Below are positions 11,219-20,652 of a stretch of 64,000 bases of DNA, in pieces (positions within the stretch are counted from its first letter, which is position 1; each line of letters opens with the position of its first letter). The notes beneath the pieces are model-generated. The model had not been told where the DNA came from, searched no databases, and was given only the letters and a program-made list of their open reading frames with translations. A program made the translations under genes and the position numbers. The stretch comes from Protea cynaroides (taxonomy: Eukaryota > Streptophyta > Magnoliopsida > Proteales > Proteaceae), in assembly GCA_028583415.1 (NCBI GenBank), contig CM053267.1, positions 25,314,112 through 25,378,111 of the forward strand, written 5' to 3'.

Positions 11219-13504
11219 TGTAAGACCCGTATCAAACTAACCCGGTCTATCACCTTGAACCAGGTTTATCCATCATGGTTGAGTCAAATGGACCAAGGGC
11301 GTGAAGGAGATCGTGATCCCAGGTATCAAATCGACCCAAAAACACTTAAATTAGGGGGAGTGTCGCATACCCAGCAAGGGAGGGTCGGACCCCCCAAGAC
11401 AGAAAGTCAGACCCTCTGTTTTACAGGGAGGGTCGGACACTTAAGGAAACCTAGGGTCGACGGGATCATCGACCCTCCCATCGACCCTCAGTTGCCGCAG
11501 AAACTGAAAATAGGAAATTTCCATAATTTCGATTAGGATTCTTCCCTAATCTCAAAGGGACTTATTTTAGGATGTTTCTACTCTATAAATAGGACATCTC
11601 TAAGCCTCTTTCACTCCTTTTACAACCCTAATTGAATTGAGAGAAATAGAAGAGAAGGAAGAGAAGAAGAAGAGAAACGAGGTAGAGAAGAAAGCAAAAG
11701 TAGAAGAGTTGCAGAGAAGGAGTGTTCTTCTCAGGTATGGATACTAATTCCATGAGTTTCTACAGGCCTTAGGTTAGATAATGATGAGAGTATGATCTCG
11801 GAGAAACCCAAACCATCAACCCATGGTTAGGAAAACCATGGGAGAATACATGAAAGCTATTTAAGTGGGTGATTCATGGTTCTAGACCACGGAATGCATG
11901 TTGAATGGACTGTAGGAGCAAGCCATAGGACCCCAAACACGAAGAATGGATTAAAAGGCGGAAAATTGACCAAAACCCACCGAGGGTCGCACAGAGGGTC
12001 GATGACCATCTGATCCTATGTGACCTGAGTATCGACCCTCAGGGTTCTGGAAGTCTAGATTTGGGGAGGGTCGCACCCAGGGTCGATCATGACTCCGACC
12101 CTACCTCCGACCCTCAGTTAACAGAATGGTTTTAAAAATTAGAATAAATTATAATTAAATTTTATCGACTTTGTTAGGTCTTCTAGCAATATAATAGCAA
12201 TATTAAGGTGATTCTATAGCTTGGAAGAGTAGCTATTAACAAGCTAAGGTGAGGAAACAGAACTCTAAACTAATTGGTTAATAACAAACTATTTTCTCTT
12301 TTCTTGAGTCCAATGCCATGCTTGATTCTATGCGAATATGTTTGTAATGTGCATACAACATATCATCCAATATTTCTATTACTTGTTCATGCATATTAAC
12401 TTTATTGTCAATAACATGATGATGATGATGATGATAGGAATAGGCATGTGATTGTATGTGTATGGTTGGTGTACTTGATGCGAGCGAGTATCAGGGGAGG
12501 TGTGATGAGAACGTCAATAAACGTTAACTTTTGACGGGTCTCAGTATTTTAGCTCTATCTCTAACTCAAGTCTTGTGCATTAGCATCGTCGTATCGCCAG
12601 TAGAACTATTATGTCGTAGAGTATCAGGGGAGGTGGTCTCGGTCCTTGTAGTCTCTGACTCTACCGGGGGGCATTAGCTCTATCTCTATGGACATTCTGA
12701 GGGATGCTGGGATGAGGCCTTGGATACACTGTTTGGCATTAGGATTGGTTAGTTGCGAGCCCAGTTTTCAAGCCCTCGCCTGAGGGGCTTACGTATTGGT
12801 ATGACACTATACAGCAATAAACGTTAACCTTTGTTGTATAATGTTCATGATTAGGGTGGATGGGGACGACAATAAACGTTAACCTTTGGGCGGACTTCCA
12901 CACCCTGTATATAGAGACGGGGTCAATAAACGTTAACCTTTGACCACCCAACCTTTCTATTGCGCATTGCAAACTATAAACCAGACCAAAGATATGAATT
13001 GATTGCATGCATATGTACTGTTGCATTGTTTTGTTTGCTCACTGAGCCATGATGTGTGCTCAACCCTCGACGTCGAATATTTTTAGTTGATGATGCAGGT
13101 TTTACCGTTGAAGATTATGTAAATGCTCCAGCGTACGGGAACGTATTGGCGATGGAAGTTGAAGCTGAGGTGGATACACATGACTCCTCTTGTGAGTGCA
13201 ACTCATGTGTATTCGATTAGATATTTTTCTAGTTTCTTTATTTGGATTTATTAAGGACATGTATTTGATATTATTTATGTCTCAGTTGATACAGAATAAT
13301 TTACTATTTAAATATTAATATCACAGTAGATTCTCAGTTCATTTTACTATAAGACTTCCACTATTATATATTTACTCTGATTATGTGTGTGGATGTATGG
13401 AGTTCAGATAACACGGATATAGCCTACTTGAGATCCTGGTTGAACCGTTGGTTTATTAGCGGTTCATCACATCATTCTGAATAGTGCGGAATTGGGGTGT
13501 GACA
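11219..13504 (+). repeat. LTR2, family A mosaic solo LTR with unmatched flanks
   Basis: A 2286 bp LTR with normal termini, preceded by TTGTT and followed by CCCCT, so its two flanks come from different insertion sites. Subtype-specific bases show a mosaic. The first about 320 bp follow the LTR3/LTR5 subtype (catggttgag, ttaaattaggggg, aggattctt). From about 11595 it follows the LTR1/LTR4 subtype (ggacatc, gaggtagagaag). About 12750-13370 returns to LTR3/LTR5-like bases, and the last about 100 bp are LTR1/LTR4-like. TATA box at 11584. Confidence 0.85.
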
Positions 13505-14533
13505 CCCCTAGCCGCACTTCAACATGCCCAAAACCTGTTTGATTTTATTTTTAGAGAGAGAAAGTACAGCCGGTTAGAGAGAAGCACCTCTCGGTAACCA
13601 AATTTCTCTACAGGGTTTTGGAATGGAGATTTAGGTTACAGAGGTCCTTCTCAATAAAGGTGAGGGGCATTTTCGGCATAATAAATAGTGAAGATCCGAT
13701 ATCGGTGGCCAAGAGAGAGCCACGCTTCTCAGATTCTAATCTGATGGACCAGATTGAGGCGGGCTATGGTGTATCGTCGTAGTTACGTCGAGATTCCATC
13801 GCACAGCTTATGATTGGTTGGAGATAGTTTAAAGTCGTGGTTTACGTTGCACAGAATTGGTGCTCTGATTCAATGTGGTGCGCTTTTGGTACAGCGGCAC
13901 AAAGATCCAGATCGTGCGGCCAATATTAAAGCCGACAGGATCTGACGCAACTTTTGCGGATCCAGTTGCTCACAGATTTTCCTGCCTTTAAAAGGCTTAT
14001 CCGACGGTCCGTTTTGAAGATTTTTATAGTGCCTATCGGATTTTGACAACTCATTGGCGGCGCGGCTACGGTGCGGCGCGAGTGCAAGCTTTGTTTGGAA
14101 AGATTCTCTTTCCTTATCTGTGATTGGCCGAACTTCAAACTGCCACAACTTCTTCATCTGAGCTTCAAATCGGTTCGTTCAAGTTGCAATTTCCATATTT
14201 TTGGATGCTCTATACATTGGGCGCCGTTGGGAGTCGTGGAAACAAAGGAAAAAAATTAAAAAGCACGTTTTGAAAGCAGAGAGAAGGATTTTTAAGGTTT
14301 CATGCCCTATAAGAGTGATTAATCACCAACTACCTCTTCTCTATGCATCAATGGATTGCTAAATCCCTGTGAGAGGTTAGTAGAGATTTTATTTTCACAT
14401 TCATGGTGATTATGGGTTGTGTGGAAGAGATTGAAAGCCTGTGAGTGTGGTGTGCTCTATGAATCTATCTCTATCATCATTGAAGGCTGTTGGAGAGTAC
14501 GAAAGAGCAGTGTGAAGCTTTAGAGAGATTGTT
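13505..14533. repeat. Spacer S, copy 2
   Basis: Second copy of the 1.03 kb spacer, again bounded by CCCCT on the left and TTGTT on the right. By eye it is closer to copy 3 than to copy 1; for example it shares GGCGGGCTATGG and GTGGAAGAGATTGAAAGCC with copy 3. No gene is supported. Confidence 0.85.
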
Positions 14534-16841
14534 TGTAAGAACCGTATCAAATTAACCCGGTCTTATCACCTTGAACCAGGTTTACCCATCATGGTTGAGT
14601 CAAATAGACCAAGGGCGTGAAGGAGATCGTGATCCCAGGTATCAAATCGACCAAAAAACACATAAATTAGGGGGATGGTCGCATACCCAGCAAGGGAGGG
14701 TCGGACCGCCCAAGACAGGAAGTCAGACCCTCTGTTTTACAAGGAGGGTCGGACACTTTAGGAAACCAAGGGTCGACGGGATCATCGACTCTCCCATCGA
14801 CCCTCAGTTGCCGCAGGAACTGAAAATAGGAAATTTCCATAATTTCGATTAGGATTCTTTTCTAATCTCAAAGGGACTTATTTTAGGATGTTTCTACTCT
14901 ATAAATAGGACGTCCCTAAGCCTCTTTCACTCCTTTTACAACCCTAATTGAATTGAGAGAAAGAGAAGAGAAGGAAGAGAAGAAGAAGAGAAACAAGGAA
15001 GAGAAGTAAGCAAAAAGGAGAAGAGTTGTAGAGAAGGAGTATTCTTCTCCGGTATGGATACTAATTCCATGAGTTTCTACAGGCCTTAGGTTAGATAAGG
15101 ATGAGAGTGTGATCTCGGAGAAACCCAAACCATCAACCCATGGTTAGGTTTTCATGGAAAACCATGGGAGAATACATAAAAGCTATATAGGTGGATGATT
15201 CATGATTCTAGACCATGGAATGTATGTTGAATGGACTGTAGGAGCAAGCCATAGGACCCCAAACACGAAGAATGGACAAAAAGGAGGAAAATTGACCAAA
15301 AACCACCGAGGGTCGCACAGAGGGTTGATGACCATCCGACCCTATGTGACCTGAGTATCGACCCTCAGGGTTCTGGAAGTCCAGATTTGGGGAGGGTCGC
15401 ACCCAGGGTCGATCATGACTCCGACCCTACCTCCGACCCTCAGTTAACAGAATGGTTTTAAAAATTAGAATAAATTATAATTAAATTTTATCGACTTTGT
15501 TAGGTCTTCTAGTAATATAATAACATTATAAAGGTGATTTTAAAGCTTAAAAGAGTATATATTAGCAAGCTAAGATGAGAAAACGGAACTCTAAACTAAT
15601 TGGTTAATAACAAACTGTTTTCTCTTTTCTTGAGTCCAATGCTATGCTTGATTCTATGCGACTATGTTTGTAATGTGCATACAACATATCATCCAATATT
15701 TCTATTACTTGTTCATGCATATTTACTTTATTGTTTATAACATGATGATGATGATGAAGATAAGAATAAGCATGTGATTGTATGTCTGTGGTTGGTGTAC
15801 TTGATGCGAGCGAGTATCAAGGGAGGTGTGATGAGAACGTCAATAAATGTTAACCTTTGACGGGTCTCAGCACTTTAGCTCTATCTCTAACTCAAGTCTT
15901 GTGTATTGGCATCGTCGTATCGCCATTACTTTAGCAGAACTATTATGTCGTAGAGTATCAGGGGAGGTGGTCTCGGTCCTTGTAGTCTCTGACTCTACCG
16001 GGGGGCTTTAGCTCTTTCTCTAGGAACATTCTAAGGGATGCTGGGGTGAGGCCCTGGATACACTGTTCGACATTAAGATTGGTTAGTTGAGAGCCCAGTT
16101 TGCAAGCCCTAGTCAGTAGGGGCTTACGTGTTGGTATGGCACTATACAGCAATAAACGTTAACCTTTGTTGTATAATGTTCATGATTAGGGTGGATGGGG
16201 ACGACAATAAACGTTAACCTTTGGGCGGACTTTCACACCCTGTGTATAGAGGCGGGGTCAATAAACGTTAACCTTTGACCACCCAACCTTTCTATTGTGC
16301 ATTGCAAACTATAAACCAGACCAAAGATATGAATTGATTGCATGCATATGTACTGTTGCATTGTTTTGTTTGCTCACTGAGCCATGATGTGTGCTCACCC
16401 CTCGACGTCGAATATTTTTAGTTAATGATGCAGGTTATACCGTTGAAGATTATGTAGATGCTCCAGCGTACGGGAACGTAGCGGCGATGGAAGCTGAAGA
16501 TGATGTGGATACACATGACTACTCTTGCGAGTGCAACTCATGTGTATTTGATTAGATATTTTCTTAGTTTTATTTACTTGGATTTATTATGGACATGTAT
16601 TTGATATTTATTTCTGTCTCAGTTGATACAGAATAATTTTTTATTTTAATATTAATATCACAGTAGATTCTCAGTTCATTTTACTATAAGACTTCCGCTA
16701 TTTTATATTTACTCTGATTATGAATGTGGATGTATGGAGTTTAGATAACACGAATACAGCCTACTTGAGATCCTGATTGAATCGTTGGTTTGTTAACGGT
16801 TCATCACACCATTCTGAATAGTACGGAATTGGGGTGTGACA
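14534..16841 (+). repeat. LTR3, 5' LTR of the family A gag-pol copy
   Basis: A 2308 bp LTR, preceded by TTGTT and followed directly by the primer-binding site. It carries the subtype markers shared with LTR5, such as the extra TTTTCATGG near 15150 and the end AATCGTTGGTTTGTTAACGG. Landmarks: GGGTCG cluster 14690-14810, TATA at 14900, donor-like CTTCTCCG|GTATGG at 15051/15052, second cluster 15308-15440, and the AATAAACGTTAACCTTTG 18-mers from about 15842 onward. It is the promoter of the element. Confidence 0.9.
14900..14909 (+). promoter_or_regulatory. TATA box driving the family A element
   Basis: TATAAATAGG lies inside LTR3. The transcript is expected to start about 30 bp downstream, in the CTTTCACTCC tract, then run through a GA-rich stretch to the donor-like site at 15051. 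Confidence 0.75.
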
Positions 16842-16844
16842 ACT

Positions 16845-16857
16845 TGGTATCAGAGCC
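16845..16857 (+). promoter_or_regulatory. Primer-binding site, tRNA-Met type
   Basis: TGGTATCAGAGCC begins 3 nt after the LTR end. This is the usual plant PBS complementary to the 3' end of initiator tRNA-Met, where minus-strand DNA synthesis begins. Confidence 0.85.
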
Positions 16858-17121
16858 TCTCAGGCCCTGTCCGCTGAACTAGCATACATTCCAGACAATT
16901 GTGAACTGAGATAGGATAAAAGTAAAAACAGTAATATCAACACACTATAAGCACTAGTGATGGTTGAGGCCAAATTTAAAAAGAGAATAATGCATCTATT
17001 AAAGGGGAAACAATTTTACATACAAGGAGAGAGCAACAAACGTATATACATAACTAAACTAAAGCAGAGTACAGTCCACAACCTGGACAGTTACTCTGTA
17101 GTACAAAGAAAATAAATACAA

Positions 17122-18393
17122 TCAAGAAGCTAGAGGTGAAGGAGGAGGCGGTGCCTCACGATCTCTGTCATAGTCCTCGACATAGACTCTAGTCAACCAG
17201 GCCACCTGAGTCTGAGTCGCCTGAAGACTAGCTGTGAGATCAGCCACCCGCTGATCAGTCCGACGTTGGGCGTCTAGATGCTCCTCCATCCTCAGATCAG
17301 ATCTGCGCTGAGCCTCTCTGATCTCATGCAACATCTCCATCATATCAGAAGGTGGGCGTGAAGGACCAGCCGCATGAGAAGGACCAGTCTCAGGTGCAGG
17401 ACCCGCCGCAGAGGAAGTACCAGCTCCAGCCGCATGCGTGGGTGAAGGCGGTGGTATCGAGTCGACATCCATATACATGCAGTCATCGTCATCGGAAGGA
17501 TCCGCATGAACTCTAGCAGCGGCAGCAGCTGCCTCAGCGTCAGCAATCTCGATGCGAGTGTGCGGGTGCACCATCTCGTTCCTCTCCTCGTCACTGACTT
17601 GGGCATCCCGCATACCCATCTTGCAGATAGCCTCCCAATCTAGAGGCGACAAGAAGGTTTTCTCCTGAATATTCTCATCCACTAAATCAACCCCCAGGCG
17701 GGTAAGCAGAACCGTGATCATACTTCCATAGGGTAGATTACCCCTATGATTGGGCAATGTGGCGCTGATCATAGTCCGCATGATGATGTAAGGAAGGCAG
17801 ATGGGCTGTCTAGTGCAAATGTTGTACAGAAGATACTAGGTCAGCTGAGAAACCCTCTCGTAATGGTCACTCTGCGGAATCAGATTATTCTGGATAATCT
17901 TGCAAAAGACTCGTGGAGCCAGACGCATATAGCAAGCTCTCATCTGCCAGCGATCAGGTCGTAGTAGCTGACTATCAATCTCAACCCTCCTCTTTGTGGA
18001 AATGAACTTGGGCTCTCCAGGAGCACAGTAAACCATGGGGCCATCATAGGGAATGCCCAGTAGGTCGTCCAGTTGCCGATAATCGAATGAAATGTTCACC
18101 CCCTTGACATAGCTTGTGATGCGTAGCTCGTGACCCCTATCCACATCATTGTAATCCCCCACCACCTGGAGATTACAATAAAACTGCCGCACTAAATCTG
18201 GGCATGTGCAAGCGTCGTAAGTGATGACAGGGTGCCACCCCATATCACCAAAGGCCCTCTCCACGTTGAACAAGGCTAACTAAGCCAAGTTCACCATACG
18301 ACCACCCTCTACTTTATTATGAGTGTAGTGGGAATACTGTGCCTCGGCTTCGTTGGAGCGGAAGCGAAGTGTGGGTACTTCGGTACGAGCCAT
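17122..18393 (-). pseudogene. Antisense ORF (putative plant transposon protein) in the family A leader
   Basis: The minus strand carries one 424-codon frame, from ATG at 18393 to a stop at 17122, interrupted only by TAG codons at 18280-18282 and 17836-17838. The N-terminal half holds WHPVITYDACTCPDLVRQFY and a DLLGIPYDG block, typical of the 'putative plant transposon protein' domain found as extra ORFs in plant LTR retrotransposons. The C-terminal half is acidic, then proline/alanine rich (about residues 260-325), then a predicted coiled coil with repeated RRSDLRMEEHLDAQRRTDQR-type heptads. Both TAGs could have been CAG codons changed by C-to-T transition. An acceptor-like TTTTGCAG ends 6 nt before the ATG. 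It lies wholly between the PBS and gag, opposite to gag-pol. Function unknown. Confidence 0.75.
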
Positions 18394-18398
18394 GGTAT

Positions 18399-18846
18399 CT
18401 GCAAAATAGGAAAGAAAAAAAACAGATAAGGAGATAATTGGGTAAAAATCTGAAATTTGACATTATAACGACGTAAGTTGGCCAAAAGCCTCACTTGTCA
18501 CCCATACACGTGGGCAGGATGACTTACATAGGTTCCAACATATTCTACAACACTCAGACAGTAGGAAATTCTAGCTAATTAAGTCTAATTTGAAGAAATT
18601 GCGAGAAATCAAAAATTTCGACAAATTAGGGAAAAAAGAACAAAAATCTAAGTTTCTCGATAACCAACCGATGAAACTCAAAAAAATTTTGAGGGCTTTC
18701 GTTCCTCGAGACACCAATAAACAAAAGCCCCCAGTAAAAATCAAATTTTTACGATTGGAAAAAATTTTAATTTGAAAAATACAAGTTAAATGGACAAAAA
18801 CCTAGAAATGGAAACCTAAAAACAGGTAAAAATGAGAAAGCATACC
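18399..18846 (-). other. Probable 5' UTR intron of the antisense ORF
   Basis: On the minus strand a canonical donor CTACAG|GTATGC (exon end at 18846) and an acceptor CCTATTTTGCAG (intron end at 18399) enclose 447 nt of AT-rich sequence directly before the antisense ATG. The antisense first exon would lie at about 18847-18950, with a weak TATA-like CTATTATTT near 18950. This is inferred from splice-site sequence only. Confidence 0.45.
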
Positions 18847-19009
18847 TGTAGGGATGATGTGGATGACGAAACACGGATCCCAACTGACCAAAATAGCGTA
18901 GTGGCACTGTAGCAACTCAGAGGTGAGAGACGAGTCGAAACGGGAGGGAAATAATAGAGAATGAACCCAGAATCGGATCTTAAAGGTCTAATTTTTGGTC
19001 TGAGGGTCG

Positions 19010-19195
19010 GACAATTCGACCAGGATCATCGACCCTCGGATCGACCCTCAGCTCTCGGGAATCTGACAGAAAACCAGGGTCGGATACCCATCGACCCTCA
19101 CATCGACTCTCAGCTCTCGGGAAGAACAGGTCATTCCTAGGGTCGGATACCGAGGGTCGGACATATCATCGACCCCCACCATCGACCCTGCATAG
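19010..19195. promoter_or_regulatory. GGGTCG/CGACCC word cluster in the family A leader
   Basis: About ten copies of GGGTCG or its inverse CGACCC, often extended to AGGGTCGG or TCGACCCTC, are packed into 186 bp. The same word fills two clusters in each family A LTR. Inverted pairs can form short hairpins. The cluster lies upstream of the antisense gene on one strand and about 110 bp before the gag acceptor on the other. Confidence 0.7.
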
Positions 19196-19328
19196 AAAAG
19201 ACAGTATTTTTCATAGAATGAGCTGAAAATTTTGAAATTTTACATCGGTTAGCGTGCCTACATGTAGTATAAATGATTGTCTCACCTATTTTAATGATTG
19301 TCAGGCACCTCCAATCTCAAGAGGAAAT

Positions 19329-20582
19329 ATGTCTGGGCGTAGAGTGACCAGGCAAAGCTGAAATGCAGTTCCACCACCACCTGTGGAGGAAACTAGCCAT
19401 GAAAATATATATGCCCAGGGAAATCCGCAGGTTGTACCCCCAGGAAATGCAGACCCGGCAAATCCTACCAACTTGCCACCTCCACCCCCGGAGTTAGCAA
19501 TCGTGGTAATGAATCTAGCACAGCAGCTGCAACAAATGCAACACGCACAGGCTCAAATGCAAGTTGCAATGGGGATTATGTTTCAGGCTGCACATGCTAC
19601 ACCCATGCTGACTGGACAAGCCAGTGCAGCACCGGTGGGTAACCACCCAGCACCTCAAACACCTCAACCACCAACTGCACAAATTCCAATACCAGGTCCG
19701 GAAGCAGCTCAGGTTAATTATCAGTATCCACAACCTATGTTTGGGGCATACCCCCACAATCAGATGGATCACTCTCTACTGGTTGAGAGATTTTTTGAAG
19801 ATGAAGCCCAAGGAATTTAACGGTAAACCGTCTGATCCGTTATGGCCAGCACACTGGATCGACGAGATGGAGAGAAACTTTATCATGATGACTATCACAG
19901 AAGAAGAAAAGGTGTTATGTGCCACCTTCATGCTGAAGGCGATGCACATCATTGGTGGAAATCTACCATGGCATATCTACTGACTAAGCACGCCCTATTG
20001 ACTTGGGCTATTTATAAAGAAGCGTTCTTTGAGAAGTATTTTCCCCGAAGCTTCAGTGATGCTATGGAGAAGGAGTTCCTGAGTTTATATCAGGGTCAGA
20101 TGTCTGTGGATGCATATCAACAGCGTTATGAGGAGCTGTTTTTCTTTGCACCACTTAGTATGCAAGAAGAAGACACTAAGACCCGTAGGTTTGTCACGGG
20201 GCTTAGAGGAAGCATCAGAGAGCATGTTCTAGGCTTGGAAAAGAAGGTATATAATGAAGCTGTTCAAATTGCTCGAGTTATAGAATCGAGCAAGAAGGAG
20301 AGTTACTTTACACAGAACAGAGGTATAAAAAGGTCAGCCGAAAATGCTTATAACGGAAGATATTTAAACCCTTCCGTGCTCAAGGTTTTACTACTGCACC
20401 CAAGACTAATCCAGTAGCTCAACGTCAGTCAAAGCCAAATTCTGAAGGTCCGAAATGTTATAACTACAACCAAGCAGGACATATGGCAGGGGAGTGTCCT
20501 AAGCCCAAGAAGCAGTTACATCAAGGACAAGTATATGCTGTTACAACCGAGGATGCTGCCGCATCACCCGATGTGGTCACAG
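19329..20582 (+). pseudogene. gag: gag of the family A Tekay element
   Basis: The capsid-like polyprotein begins at ATG 19329 (MSGRRVTRQS) with a TGA at codon 11. A proline/glutamine-rich N-terminal region follows, then the conserved gag core (PLWPAHWIDEMERNF, AFFEKYFPRSF, YEELFFFAP, TRRFVTGLRGSIREHV) between about 19830 and 20260. The zinc knuckle near 20450 reads CYNYNQAGHMAGEC, so the second cysteine of CX2CX4HX4C is a tyrosine. At least three frameshifts (about 19790, 19940 and 20370) break the frame. Gag would package RNA into virus-like particles. The exon ends at 20582 within a glycine codon, where the gag-pol intron begins. Defective in cis. Confidence 0.85.
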
Positions 20583-20652
20583 GTATGACTGAAACGTTTT
20601 TAAGTTGTAATTACATTGTATGAGCATGTAGACTAAGTAAAATAAATCACAG
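20583..20652 (+). other. Gag-pol intron, family A (70 nt)
   Basis: The sequence starts GTATGACT and ends AAATCACAG, with a branch-like GACTAAG 18 nt before the end. The gag frame enters it and stops at TGA 20621-20623. The pol frame is closed by TAA at 20643-20645, so the two frames never overlap and a ribosomal frameshift cannot connect them. Removing 20583-20652 restores a glycine codon split 1|2 and runs into the protease. The family B copy (53982-54066) has the same donor, the same branch block GCATGTAGA(A)CTAA and the same phase. Unspliced RNA would give Gag only; spliced RNA would give Gag-Pol. Confidence 0.7.

Larger units (their letters stand above)
15052..19304 (+). other. Probable leader intron, family A (LTR to gag)
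   Basis: The donor CTCCG|GTATGG lies about 150 nt downstream of the LTR TATA box; the other LTR copies have CTCAG|GTATGG. The acceptor ATTTTAATGATTGTCAG ends at 19304, 24 nt before the gag ATG. Removing this 4253 nt would delete the rest of the LTR, the PBS, the antisense gene and dozens of upstream ATGs from the translated RNA. Unspliced RNA would keep the PBS for reverse transcription. Family B has the same arrangement at 51417-52691. Inference from splice motifs and their conserved placement. Confidence 0.45.

Noticed and set aside
11255..11536. About 93-codon plus-strand frame repeated in all family A LTRs
   Set aside because: It lies in the U3 region over the GGGTCG cluster, upstream of the TATA box. 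The openness follows from sequence shared by the LTRs.
17746..17964. Plus-strand frames across the antisense ORF
   Set aside because: They are shadows of the 424-codon minus-strand frame, which carries recognisable domain words.
20583..20652. Programmed ribosomal frameshift between gag and pol
   Set aside because: The gag stop precedes the opening of the pol frame in both families, so there is no overlap in which a shift could occur.
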